From Unio delphinus (Eukaryota > Mollusca > Bivalvia > Unionida > Unionidae): DNA of 64,000 nucleotides. Below are positions 1 through 11,400 of this stretch, piece by piece. Within the stretch, counting starts at the first letter, position 1. Each line of letters starts with the position of its first letter. The position numbers were made by a program, and so were the translations under genes. The DNA is taken from the NCBI GenBank assembly GCA_029339505.1, contig JAQISU010000033.1, positions 4,353,001 to 4,417,000 of the forward strand, in the 5' to 3' direction. The notes beneath the pieces were generated by a model, which did not search any database, was not told where the DNA came from, and worked only from the letters and a program-made list of their open reading frames with translations.

Positions 1-1960
1 TCTATATTTCTTATGAGGGTATAGTACTTATCAAGATGCACCCTTTCAGTAAAATTTAACCAAGAACGTACTACGAAAATAAATGTACATGTACGTACTT
101 CCCACAGGGAGGAGTAAGTGCTATGAAACCCATTCCAAACTGCTACCTAGGGCCTAGGAAGAAAGAATGGTTGACATTCAGTCAGGGTGTAAACATGTAT
201 GTGGTAATGCTAGCTAATTCTACAGCAGATACCTAATTACTTTAGACTTAACAACAATAATTAACCTCTCCGAAATTAAAAGGAAATAAACTATAACAAA
301 TTACTGCCAGAGAACACATTTATCTGTGAACAAATAAACCCTCAGGGCTCAAATTTATCTTTAAGTATTGGAAGTTTTGGTAAAGTGGAGAAAATAAACA
401 TCTGCAAAATCCTATTTCAGAATTTCTAATGGCAATTTATTTTACTTGTTACTAGTATTAACCTATATACAGCATATAATGAAAGTCTGTTCTTTTTAAT
501 GAAAAAAAAATGATATATGCAATTTCAACCAAACAAACGCAATGTAATCAAAATGACATGACAACAATAACAAAAAAAAGTCCTATTCCGTAAAAGGAAG
601 TTCTTTTCAAAGTCACAGCCCTATCAAATATCTAGGCCTTACACTTAGTAGCAAATTTAATCTTTACATATAAGAAATATGCACCACAGCCAATCATGCT
701 TTAACACATCAACCCCATGTTTATGGGGCATGAGGTAGTAGCCTACTTCCAAGGTATGTAGCATCGAGATCATGCACGTGGGTGGGTGGTACTATAGAAA
801 GGTATACAGATTTAGCTCTACAATGATACCATATAATCTGGACATTTTATTTGCACTACAAAATACAGAGGGAAAAACCTAAGTATTGGACCTGTTTTTT
901 TATACACCCAAAATTTGCCCATGGTTGGAATCTGATTTTGTGTCCAGATTTTAGACTTTCTGGCCTCAGATCTAAGGCAGACTGGTCTGAAGTGCACATA
1001 GACAGGTGAACCTGTGCAAAAAGCAGGATAAGGTGAACATTTTGGATAAAAAGTCTTCTTCATACGAAAATTATGGGTCCGATAAGCAAAAAACACAAAC
1101 AACCCCAATTTTTACCTTCTGCTCATGTGCAAGCAAACTAACCAATGAAAAAACAAAACTAGTCATTGGGGTAGTGGAAAATTGCTTGGAAGTCAATATT
1201 TAGGATGTATTCAGAAATAGTCCCCAAAATGTGTTTCCTACTCACATTTCATGCGAAAACCTTCAGGGGTTAATGTGTTAAGAATATTAAGATCAATCAA
1301 TCATACCACTCACAAATTGTGAAAGACTCAGTTTTAAGGTTTAATTAGATTTATCTGAGAAAATGCTTTAAAGGTCTGGGACCCCTGATGGCAGAAAATG
1401 ACCTTGAAAAAAATCCAGAAACAAACAGCCAGATTTACTACATCCAATTATAATTAAACTCCATCATGTTTGAACTCTATATATTCAATAGGTTGTCATG
1501 TGGCCCTAAACCAATGTAAACTGGAAATAATAGTGAAGGCTTTTTAAAAAGGTTTAAAAAAAACTGCAAATATCTTCTGTGACAATGTGTCCTAATAAAA
1601 AACAATTAGAAATCAACAAGAACATATCCACAGGATATCCATTGCTTAAAGGATGGTTACAAAACTTCTTTCCTTTTAAACAAAGTTGATTTGTTTCTTC
1701 TTCAAGTTATTTGGCACATTTATGCCAATATGGCACAGAACCAAACTAAGCAAGATCCCACTGATTCAAGTTTGTATGTTTTGAACATGAGGCATGTGTA
1801 AGACTCATAAATAAAGAGCCTCACCAGACTCAAATAGAACATGTAAGGGAAAACCACCACTTTTAGGGAAATGGCAGAATAAAATGTTACTTGACAAATA
1901 TCTCTGAGGGGACATCCTATAAAACTGCTAACAAAGCAAGTACCGGTAAATATCAAAGAC
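1..1960. other. non-coding, probable intron of nuclear receptor gene
   Basis: No open frame here resembles a known protein. The stretch lies 3' of the minus-strand nuclear receptor exon at 5483-6029, whose splice donor reads toward lower coordinates, so this is inferred to be intron sequence with later exons beyond the left edge. Confidence 0.45.
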
Positions 1961-1984
1961 ACAATAAAGTACATTAGAACTGGT

Positions 1985-2750
1985 CTTAAAAGATTACTGC
2001 TGTGAGAGACAACCTGTCTCAAGAGACAAAATCTCCATGCATTTATTTATTAACTGTGTTATGATCCGTTATGAGATATCTCCTGTCTTGAGAGACAAAA
2101 ACTCAATGCACTTATTCATTAACTGTACAGTGTTATGATCGGTTATGTATATGATTGGTTATGAGATATCTCCTGTCTTGAGAGACAAAAACTCAATACA
2201 CTTATTCATTAATTGTACAGTGTTATGATCGGTTATGTACAGTGTTATGATCGGTTATGAGATATCTCCTGTCTTGAGAGACAAAAACTCAATGCACTTA
2301 TTCATTAACTGTACAGTGTTATGATCGGTTATGTATATGATTGGTTATGAGATATCTCCTGTCTTGAGAGACAAAAACTCAATACACTTATTCATTAACT
2401 GTACAGTGTTATGATCGGTTATGTACAGTGTTATGATCGGTTATGAGATATCTCCTGTCTTGAGAGACAAAAACTCAATGCACTTATTCATTAACTGTAC
2501 AGTGCTATGATCGGTTATGTACAGTGTTATGATTGGTTATGAGATATGTCCTGTCATGAGAGACAAAAACTCAATGTATTTATTTACTAACTGTGTTATG
2601 ATCAGTTATGAGATATCTCCTGTCTTGAGAGACAAAAACTCAATGCACTTATTTATTAACTGTACAATGTTATGATCGGTTATGAGATATCTCCTTTCTT
2701 GAGAGACAAAATCTCAATGGACTTATTTATTAACTATGTTATGATCGGTT
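1985..2750. repeat. tandem satellite, ~73-bp unit with variable insert
   Basis: About ten imperfect copies of a unit that reads gagatatctcctgtcttgag, then agacaaaaactcaatgcact, then a cattaactgtacagtgttatgatcggtt block. Some units carry an extra short block (gtatatgattggttat or gtacagtgttatgatcggttat), giving a higher-order alternation. The unit resembles the interior of the MITE at 6212-6385, and the left end of the array (about 1980-2035) also resembles the left end of that MITE. Confidence 0.9.
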
Positions 2751-2973
2751 ACCATTAGTTTTAGGCAATAGGTAGTCTTTCAACACATGTTCTATTCCGC
2801 TGCTATAGATTTTAGGTAAATTACGATAATATCAAAGAAATATTTCTGTATTTGTGAATAAAATGGTTGAGCTTGAAGAGATAACCTACTTCACCTTGAA
2901 AATATAATGGCTGTGCCCTAGTTCAGAATATAGTATTATTCAGTAACATGTATAACCACATTAAGCTACACAC

Positions 2974-3135
2974 CAGTGTTTCCCATTACCCTTATATGCA
3001 CTTCAGAGACTCCCAAATCTTTTAATTGACCCCCAGTTTTCGTACCAACAGTTGTTTTATACTCAGTCTGACCCCCCACTTTTGACACCAAGGCGACTTT
3101 TGACTCTTAGTCTTGGATCCCTAGCGGATACACTG
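2974..3135. mobile_element. hAT-type MITE, 162 bp
   Basis: The element begins CAGTGTTTCCC and ends CGGATACACTG (inverse CAGTGTATCCG), an imperfect terminal inverted repeat of the hAT CAGTG type. It is flanked by a perfect 8-bp duplication, ctacacac, at 2966-2973 and 3136-3143. There is no coding capacity, so it is a non-autonomous copy. Internal sequence is pyrimidine-rich (runs of ccccc). Confidence 0.85.
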
Positions 3136-3210
3136 CTACACACTGAATAGCTTATCTAAATTTCACCTTCTGTAACATTGTGCATGACTGTATTTTTGCT
3201 AACTTGGCAT

Positions 3211-3352
3211 AAAGGGCTTTTAATAATGATTTGCAGAATCGGCATACTTAAAGGGCTATTATAATGATCTGCTGAATCGGCATACATAAAAGGCTATTAT
3301 AATGATCTGCTGAATCGGCATTCTTAAAGGGCTATTATAATGATCTGCTTTA
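3211..3352. repeat. tandem repeat, ~39-bp unit x about 4
   Basis: Four copies of a unit containing aaagggctattataatgatc followed by tgctgaatcggcata. The first unit is the most diverged and the last is truncated. Confidence 0.85.
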
Positions 3353-3442
3353 TATAACTGGAAAATTTAGCACTCGCAAAAAGATTTCCGAGTGAACTCA
3401 CAATTCTGACTGTCACGCTGTAAAAGAAACCAGATTTCTACA

Positions 3443-4371
3443 TGTATATATTAGACCCTGAAGCTATATTTTCAAGCCATCAATATGTAAGAAGGTCAAT
3501 TCAGCAAACAAAGGGTGTCAAGCCAGTTGATTGATATAGCCATAAAACTAGTGATGCACACTTTATTTTTGCCAAAGCATGACATTTTTCACAGGTAAGT
3601 GGGAATTTTATTTTCGAAACAAAAGGGGGTCGTAAACCCAACCTTGACAGACTGTTGGGAGGTGTCTGTGTCTGATCACTGTATGAACCACATCCAATCA
3701 GAATTGAGCAAGGTGTGGCCAAACATTAGAATCACAAGTTTAAATATATTATCTTCAGAACTGGACGTCAATAGTGCTACAACCACCTTGCGGGAATTAA
3801 GTGAAAATAAGCTACTCCAACGTTATTAGTAGGAAAATTGTTTATTCTGGGAATAACAAGGAACTTCAGTACAGGAAGCTTTTAGGGACCAGAGAGAATT
3901 ACTCTAGTGCAGTTGGTCCGAGTCCCTGGGAGACAAAAGAGAAGGAAGAATGGAGGGAGAAGTTGAATGAAGTTAGGGACCAGAGGGAATTACCCAGCAC
4001 AATTGGTCCAAATCTCTGGGACACACAGGAAAAGAGAAGGAAGAATCATACAGATCAGTAGGAACACATTACAGGATGAAAATCTAGCACACTAATTCAA
4101 ATGATTAAATAGGCAGTCACTAGGTCGAGTGATAGGATTTTAGTTGAATTTTATCTGAGAGATGACTGTTATTAAATTATATTAAATTTTTTTTTTTTAA
4201 ATTTCACAATTTGTGTATTCATTAATTCAACTGTTAGTACCGCTGACTGGGGGCTCAGAGATGTGCATCTCTCTATCACTAATTCAATTTCTGACAAAAA
4301 TGTGCCAGGGTGGATCTTCTGTATTTGAATAAATTGGGAGTACCCCACTCCCAAACTGAATACGGCCAACC
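3443..4371. repeat. dispersed repeat copy A (LTR-like, 0.93 kb)
   Basis: Collinear with 30671-32201 across nearly its whole length. Shared landmarks are the ggtcaattc(a/g)gc and gtgtcaagccagtt blocks, the gggaccagag...gcagttggtccga block, gtcac(t)aggtcgagtgatag and the catctctctatcact block near the right end. Copy A lacks about 587 bp present in copy B; in B that interval is bounded by two tacatg hexamers. A 72-bp internal block (gggaccagag...) is duplicated in copy A at about 3888 and 3976. Size and structure would suit a solo LTR, but no flanking duplication was found and the class is unproven. Confidence 0.7.
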
Positions 4372-4531
4372 TTTTCGCTGACTATGCAAGGATTAAATTT
4401 GCGATCTATACTATAAAAATTCCAGAACAAATCTTTTAAGTGCATGTCAGCAGGCTTAATCTCTCACTCAATATAATCAATCAATATTTCATATTTTATT
4501 CAAAAACTTTCCTAAGGAAGTCCAGCCAGAT

Positions 4532-4635
4532 AATGTCCTATACATGAGGCCTAGACTGATAGCATCCTATACATGAGGCCTAGCCTGATAGCATCCTATA
4601 TATGAGGCCAAGACAGACAGCACCCTATACATGAC
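4532..4635. repeat. tandem repeat, ~33-bp unit x 3.5
   Basis: Successive units share cctatacatgaggcctag followed by (a/c)ctgatagcat. The third and fourth units are diverged. Confidence 0.8.
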
Positions 4636-5044
4636 AATTTATAACTGGTGGTTTTGCCATTTAACATTTTTATGTTCTATTTCAAAAGGTGTATTTTAAC
4701 GTGTGATTTCAGTTTCTGCAGTTTGGCTGGTTTAAATGTACAGCTTTTAAAAAAAGGAACTGTAATGGCCAGAAATTTTTGAAGCTGCACTTAAGAAACT
4801 AACTAAACTTAAGCTACTGCAAAAATTACTAGACTCAAATAATTGACCAAATATAACATACACTCAGTTTGAACACGTAGATGTAAAAGTGGTTGCATTG
4901 CATGCCAGTTGATCAATTCAAAAAAAAAAACAGTAGCAAAGAAAAAACTACATGGACCCTAATCTGCCATTACAATTATGCAAGCAAGTTATTTAACAAA
5001 AAATTTTCAATGGTTATTTGTTGTTTTACAAGAATCATATGGAG

Positions 5045-5320
5045 ATAATTCTGGGTCTAGTCATTTGTTTGTTTTTGTTTTTATGGTTTAATGTCATTTT
5101 TCAGCACAATATAGGCTATACATGGCGGCCAGTATTAATGGTGTTGGAAGAAACCGGACAAACCCCGGAAAAAACCACCAATCCACGAGAAACTACTGGC
5201 AAGCTTTCTCACATAACTAAATTTGCCGAACCTTAGACTCGAACACACACATACAGAGGTGAGATGGCAGTGGTCCATAACGGACAGCGCTTTAGACCAC
5301 TCGGCCACTCGGGGCCCCTA
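5045..5320 (-). mobile_element. tRNA-derived SINE, family A
   Basis: On the minus strand this reads from a tRNA-like head (gagtggccgagtggtctaaa A-box region, then a gttcgagtctaagg B-box-like segment) into a central block with gaaagcttgccagtagtt and a tail ending in ctgaaaaatgacattaaacc. The same structure is seen at 6785-6970, 21902-22105 and 47830-48075. It lies in intron sequence of the nuclear receptor gene, in the same orientation as that gene. Confidence 0.8.
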
Positions 5321-5482
5321 GTCATTCGTCTAAGTGATATTGATGAAACAATCATTTCACTTCTTTTGTCTACAACTGGATGATTAACTGGTATTCCCAA
5401 GTTACCTGATAATGGAGGTCATTTTTGAAGAGCATTTATAAGACAAGAATGATATAGAAATCTGAAGGCATAAGGAACTCAC

Positions 5483-6029
5483 CTTCTCGCTTCATGCCCA
5501 TTTCCATACATTTTTGAAATCTACATGCCTGGCAAGTGTTGCGTGTGAATTTGTTGATCATGCATTGGCCTTTATCTTTACAATTATAGATTAGATTTTT
5601 CTGGACAGTTCTTTTAAAGAAGCCTTTGCATCCTTCACAAGAAAACACAGAATAGTGGTACCCAGATCCTCGATCACCACACACCAGACAGGCAGACATT
5701 TGGTCAGAGTCAGAGAGAGGCTGAGAGTCTCCACTCTGAGCATCAACCTTGCCCGAATGGAGATAATGCATCTTTGACCCTGGTGAATCAAGTCCAACCT
5801 GTGAATCTGGATCATTGATTGTCAAGACTGAAACATTGTCAGTGGAAAATGTAACGACTGAATGTCCATCTGCACTCTCGATCTGTATCATTGGAATATT
5901 TCCTGTGACTCCAATACTGTCATCTACATCTTGAGATGAGACTGCTGAACTATGCATTTCTGATCTATCCATCATCATTATAAATTGTTGAACAGAATTA
6001 GAGCCAGCAAGTAGAACTGTTCAGCAAAC
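5483..6029 (-). CDS. nuclear receptor exon with complete DNA-binding domain
   Basis: First coding exon of a nuclear hormone receptor, a ligand-type transcription factor acting in the nucleus. The first ATG is at 5978 (three tandem ATGs) and the frame runs 165 codons plus one base to a good donor (AAG|gtgagt) at 5483/5482. Residues 1-96 are an acidic, Ser-rich N-terminal region. Residues 97-165 hold a full two-finger DBD: CLVC...CEGC (finger 1), then C-x5-C-x9-CQAC (finger 2), with P-box CEGCKG and end GMKRE. An acceptor (tttcatctcag) puts the exon start near 6029, so about 50 nt of 5' UTR precede the ATG. GSGYHYS...FFKRTVQK and INKFTRN suit an NR6A/HR4 (GCNF-like) receptor, but this is from memory; NR2 or NR4 relatives are alternatives. 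The ligand-binding domain must lie beyond the left edge. Confidence 0.85.
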
Positions 6030-6211
6030 CTGAGATGAAACTGAAAGTGAGAGAAGAAATAAAGAATGTAACTATATGCAGCGTTAAAAAACATAACTAA
6101 CAAAACTTTGTCAATGAACACATAGTACAATTGCTAAGTCACTATACCACCATGACAAATGAACTGAATGTACCATGCATCATACACAAGGATAAACTTT
6201 CATAATCATTA

Positions 6212-6385
6212 CAGTAAAACAGGTCTTGAAAGACCAGTTATGTGAAACAACCTGTCTTGAGAGACCATATTCTCAATGCACAAATTTAATGATTGTATAG
6301 TGTTATGACCTGTTATGAGAGACCACCTGTCTTGAGACCATACTTTTAAAGCAGAAGGAGTGGTCTTTCAAGACAGGTTTTACTG
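6212..6385. mobile_element. MITE with 26-bp TIRs and TA target duplication
   Basis: The left end CAGTAAAACAGGTCTTGAAA is matched inverted by the right end TTTCAAGACAGGTTTTACTG. Flanking dinucleotides are TA on both sides (6210-6211 and 6386-6387), as for Tc1/mariner or pogo elements. The interior contains two related copies of an 'acctgtcttgagagacca' block, the same motif that forms the satellite at 1985-2750. Confidence 0.85.
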
Positions 6386-6784
6386 TATTAACGTATTAAC
6401 ATTACCAGGCTTACAGTGACAATGCACATGGATGCTTTAACAACCCAACTCCTCTCCCATTGATGAGTTTTATGTTGAATAGTAATACATACAGTTTGTT
6501 GAATGAATACACAGGCGAAGTGTAAAATAAATATATGATGGATTTTACAAAAACTGCAAGGGTTGTCTTTGTTATCTTGATGATCTGACCATATTTCTTT
6601 TTATTGATCTTGATTTATATCACCCACAAACCGATTACTACCCAGCACAAACAAAAGAACAACTTCATAATAAAATGACAGCATTATGACAGCGACCAGT
6701 TACTCTCTATTGGTCAAATTAAACTTAAATTTTGATATCGCCCTATATGCGAGTCAATCCAACAAAATGCTTAGTCAAAATCTT

Positions 6785-6970
6785 TCTTTATTTTTTATTG
6801 TGGTGTTTAATGCTATTTTCAGCAAATGATACATGTACCGTATATCTGGTAGAGGAAGAACCATATAATGCCCTGGGAAGAACTGATCCGCAAGAAGTTA
6901 CTGGCAAGCTTTCTTACATTCCCATGAAAACAGGAAGGTTGAGTAAATACTAAACTCATAAGGACATAAG
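6785..6970 (-). mobile_element. SINE family A, 3' part, interrupted by hAT element
   Basis: Shares the actggcaagctttct block and tail with the SINE at 5045-5320. The head of the same SINE resumes after the hAT element at 10138-10195 (gtgagatg...), so the SINE was present before the hAT inserted. Confidence 0.7.
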
Positions 6971-9900
6971 CATACATGCCAACCCCTGACGAGGAAAAAG
7001 TGTAATCCAAGTGGTCAAAAAGAGGAATCCAAGCAGAAAAAGAGTAATCCACATATAACATACTACAATTACAATTAACAATGATTTATTTGCTTTTCTC
7101 GTCTTTTATCATTCATTAATGGTTCAAGTGTTCATATGTAGCACTTTTAGCTTTAGAAAGCAACAGATTGTCATATTGCATTTCAAAACATTTTGTACCA
7201 GCTGAGGCCATGAATGTTTTGCATACCAGTAGAGCACTCAGTACCGGGTTACTTAGCCTGGACCTGAATTCAGTTTTATTTTTGTTAACAACACTGAACA
7301 ATCTCTCACAGTCAGCATTAGAATGGTAAAGAACCAATATTCCTTTCATAACCTGACAAAGAAGAGGAAATTTATTTCTTCCAGTGATAGAGTCTTTTAG
7401 CTGGGAAATGAGGTGCCATTGCACATCAACTCTATCTGCATTAAGTATATTGTCGGGTAGAATCCCAACTTGATACTTCAGGAATTCTTCTTCCAGATGA
7501 TCCAAGTTAGACAAGGGTTGCAATAGAAAGGGATATCTCTTGACAAAGAATCTAACACTTTTGAAGCTTTTTGACTGTCTCTCATTTACATAAGCAACTG
7601 AAGCATTTAAAAGCAGTTCATCTCCATATGGGAATTTATGGAGCATGTAATCACAGGCTGTAGCATAATAATCTCTAACATTATCATAGAACATCTTCAC
7701 AGGAAGAGTAGAATTGTGTTCTATGAATTCTCTTGCTTCTGCACCAATAGCTAGATCTTCATTATCTTTCTGGTTTGCATGGTCATGAAAGTCAATATCA
7801 GTTAAAAGTTTGGCTGATGCGATGATTTCTGGCTTAATAAACCTTATTAGCAAATCTGACAACTGGTTTGACAGAATCTTGTGCATAATATGAATGCATG
7901 GTTCTTCTTTCTGCACGACAACATTTGCTGCATCAAACAATGGAATGGCACTCTTCATAAACAAGCAGTACAGTTTTGTAACTGGATCATTAAGCTTTTT
8001 GTAAACCATCTCACATTTAGAGTCTTCAAAGCAGTGAACAGATTCTTTTTCTTTCTGTGCCATCTTAGTATCCACTTTGCTAGTTTTGCCCTTGGAATTA
8101 TGAGAAGATCCAGTATGCTTTTTAACAGATTTATACTCTGAAGAACCTGATCCAGATGGCTGATGAAATTTTATGTCAAAAGATTTATCTTTCACAGTCA
8201 TGGTCTGAGCCTGGAGGCCCTCTAGCTGGATAGATAGAGGCCTCTCAAATAAAAATTCCATGGATTTAAATTTCTTTCTTTCTGCTACACCAATCTCTTT
8301 ATTGTTAGTATGTCTGTCAATACTTTCATCTCTTGTTCTCTTCTGACTTGCAATAACAGATTCTGCTTTTGTACCACTCTTCTTCACTTTTCCACCACGT
8401 TTTCTCTGTGCAGATTCACTTTCAGTTTGAAAGAATGCTTGTAGTGCATCCCAAAGCTCAAGTAAACGGCTAACACATTTGTCAAGGGATAACCATCTTG
8501 TACACACATGCTTTATAACTTTATAGTCTTCAAGATCAAACTGATCTTGTAACAACTTTAGAGCCTGTTTCCTTTTACTACTTTTCTCCAAAAAATAGTA
8601 GATATCTATTAATAAATGGCCAATATCTACTTCTAATTTATCAGCAGCCTTACCAGCAGCAAGGTGCATCAAATGACAGGGGCAACCTGTCATGAACGCT
8701 GATGGAGACATTTTCAAAATATAGGATGCAACTCCTTTATGAATTCCAGTCATCACTGATGCATTATCAGCTGCAAACCCCATACAGTTCTGCCAACTTA
8801 TGTCATGTTTCTTCAAAACATTGTCAAGCAAATCAAAAATGTTTTGTCCAGTGGAATCTACTGTTAATTCTGGTAAAGAGAGAGAAGAACACTCATGACT
8901 TTGCCTTTTTCACTGTCAAAGTATCTAATACATACTGGGTACAACTTTTTATCATCATAATCACAACTCCCGTCTGTGGCAACACTAAACGGCCCAATTT
9001 TCATTGCTTCTGCAATTTTAAGTGAAGTATCTTCTGCTAGGCACCGAACAATGTGAGATGATTTTGTTCTTGCACAAGCATATTTTTCCGCAATTTTCGA
9101 ATCAGGAAACATTCGCTTGAACAAGGGACCAACGTGGTCTGCTACCGCTAAGGGTAGTCCGTGTTCTATTAAAAACTCGGTAAATAACACCTCAGCATTT
9201 ATAGTATTCAAGTCTGCACTTGAGCTCTGCTGTAAATAAGAAGTTACCTTATTATTAGAGTTCGTAGGGCGAGCTAATTCGATGTGTTTCCTTGTTTTCA
9301 TGTGTTTTTCCACATCAAATTTATCACCTTGACCAATGCTAAAATCGTTTCCGCAGTCTGCAATGAGCATGATGCTGTCATAGAATGGAACGCTGTATTA
9401 TGTCATTCATATATTCATCTTTGAATCTTTGGAGGACTCGTTGTTTTGCTTTTTTCTGATCCATCTGCGAAATTCTTGGGGGAAAAAAATGTGCTCTAAC
9501 ATACACAAAGACTAGAATCCATCTTAACATCTGAAGCCATTTAGCGCCAACGATTAGACGTCACGTGATGATGCCCTCGTCATGTTTGGAGGATTGATTA
9601 CATTTTGCTTTGTTTATTATTGACTTTTTCTAACCCATCTGTGAAATTATTTAAGAGATATTTTTTGCACTCATAAACGCATTGAGAATTTTTTAATACT
9701 TTTTAGCGCAAAAAAAACTTTTAGACTGGTTCTGCACTATACAAAATTAGAACAAAGAGTATGTGCAAAATGATTTAAACAAAATAGAAACCAGTCTGTT
9801 CTCTCCTCACTAAGCCGCTATAAATAGAATATGAGGTTGAAAGTTTGAAAGTATCTTAGTAACATGATAGTTGCTATAAATAGAACATGAATATTAGGAA

Positions 9901-10137
9901 AGTCCACGGACAAGTATACTCGTATATCGTAGTTATGTAGAAGCGGGGTATTTATTAATTAAAAATAAAACAGTATGTAAAAAATAAAGTAATGCCAATA
10001 AAAACGAAAAAAAAATTATTTTTTTTGCAAGATGGATATATCGAAAAAGCGTAATCTATAAACTTTAACGCGTAACGCGGAATTTAGTTTCAAAAAGCGT
10101 AATGATTACGCCAAAAGCGTAATGGTTGGCATGTATG
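6971..10137 (-). mobile_element. hAT-superfamily DNA transposon, 3.17 kb, near full length
   Basis: Ends are inverted: the left starts catacatgccaacc and the right finishes ggttggcatgtatg. A 6-bp direct repeat, cataag, flanks it (6965-6970 and 10138-10143). Excising the element and one repeat restores the family A SINE. Both ends carry short subterminal repeats of the type aaaagcgtaat / aaagtgtaatcc, typical of hAT transposase binding regions. The interior is a broken transposase on the minus strand. A 6-bp duplication is unusual because most hATs make 8 bp. Confidence 0.85.
7116..9445 (-). pseudogene. hAT transposase, frameshifted
   Basis: Catalyses cut-and-paste transposition of the surrounding element. 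Reading from high to low coordinates: a start-like segment near 9445 (MDQKKAKQRV...), a break near 9370, then a Cys/His finger-like region (C...DFSIGQG...H...KH), the first catalytic Asp region (SVATDGSCDYDD), a second break, then GFAADNAS (second Asp), the hAT CxxH motif (CPCHLMHL), TRWLSL, a Lys/Ser-rich spacer and a C-terminal dimerisation region (NADCERLFS...FRSRL) ending at 7116. The second break, near 8870-8880, lies just after a CT-rich run (ctctctctt) and a shift of one or two bases restores the frame, so slippage or an assembly error is possible. The break near 9370 and a stop just upstream in the downstream frame argue for real decay. The longest intact piece is 571 codons. Confidence 0.85.
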
Positions 10138-10200
10138 CATAAGGTGAGATGCATGTGCGATCTGTCAAATAAGTGATGCTAGTACTAAAGCTAAGATCTA
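10138..10200 (-). mobile_element. SINE family A, head fragment after the hAT insertion
   Basis: Begins with the cataag duplication and continues gtgagatg, matching the SINE at 5045-5320 around its gaggtgagatgg block. Similarity fades after about 40 bp. Confidence 0.5.
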
Positions 10201-10549
10201 CAACATCACAAAGTTCTACAACAGTTAAACACAATTTACAAATCAACAATTTCCCAAACACAGTACAATGAACATATATATGCTAACAAACAAGACCATC
10301 ACAAATAATTTGCTTTAGGATGCTCTATGTACCAACTGATTACCATCACACACTGGTATATCCAGTATTTTGGGCAGATGGGGTTAAGTGCACTCAAAGA
10401 GACACGCTGTGGTGGTGGCAGATACCTAAAATATATACTTGCATGAAAGACAAAATGTACAGACCCAGATCTGTTTTCACATAATGTGCCTGAAGATCTG
10501 GATTTGTGCAGTTTGTTAGGAGTAATCAGCAGAACAAACAAACTGAGTC

Positions 10550-10645
10550 TGATTTTCAAGTGCATTATGCTATGATTTTCAAGTGCATTATGCTACGATT
10601 TTCAAGTGCATTATGCTACGATTTTCAAGTGCATTATACATTATG
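10550..10645. repeat. tandem repeat, 25-bp unit x 4
   Basis: Four near-identical units of gattttcaagtgcattatgc plus ta(c/t). Surrounding sequence 10200-11080 otherwise shows no gene. Confidence 0.9.
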
Positions 10646-11086
10646 ATCTACCTTATGCAGATCAGCATCTTTGTTCTTTGCAATTTGACTCGACTTAAAT
10701 AACTGGTGACACTTACAGAATGCATCACTGTCATTCCAAACCCCAAAAATTCATAACATTGTCATATTCTTGGTTTGCTAACTTTCCATTGGTCTAACTC
10801 ATAAAGATGTGTTATAGCTTATTGAAAAGGAAACTTTCTCCACTTCAAAATGAAACAGATTACTGAAAAATGTTCTTTGTGAAAATTGTTATTGTAAACA
10901 AGATTGATTATCATTGATAAATTGACGGCCATCTGCAAAACTGCAATTTCTTGACAAACCTTGTCTATTGATATTACAAAGGTTTCAAACCCACCATCTT
11001 CACTAAGAAGATACAATTTTCATAATTATGACTTGTTTTAGTATCAAGCTCATGGTGGGAATCACAACTCAAAACAAACCGTTCCA

Positions 11087-11400
11087 TTGGCCTAGTGGTT
11101 AGAGCATCTGCCGTGGAAGCGGGAGGTCATGGGTTTGATCCCCCGCCGAGTCATATCAAAGACTTACAAAAATGGTACAAACAGATGCCTCGCTTGGTGC
11201 TCAGCATTAAGAGGCTAATGTTAGGACTGGTCTGCCTGGTGTCAGGATAATATGACTGGGTGCGACATCATGCTACATGTCTGCGGCATGATGCACCAGT
11301 GCTAGACATCACTGTAAACTGCCTCACTGCAGACATCGTAGCGATATGACTGAAAAATTGTTATAACTACGTTAAAAATCCTAATCAAACAAACAATCAA
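11087..11400 (+). mobile_element. tRNA-derived SINE, family B
   Basis: The head has a tRNA-like A box (ggcctagtggttagagcatc) and B box (gggtttgatcccc), followed by a cgagtcatat...acttacaaaaatgg body and a tail ending in an ACAAA-rich stretch. Shorter relatives lie at 19236-19380 and 29520-29600. The acceptor-stem and anticodon arms do not fold as a real tRNA, so this is not a tRNA gene. Confidence 0.8.

Noticed and set aside
3801..4061. 86-codon plus-strand frame with a repeated GPxxWxT motif
   Set aside because: It lies inside dispersed repeat copy A, the internal repetition is a 72-bp DNA duplication, and copy B does not keep the frame.
5018..5236. Small plus-strand protein with a hydrophobic start
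   Set aside because: It is the antisense of a family A SINE; related frames at 6732 and 47900 have the same origin.
11087..11160. tRNA gene
   Set aside because: A and B boxes are present but the cloverleaf does not close, and the sequence continues into a SINE body seen elsewhere in the window.
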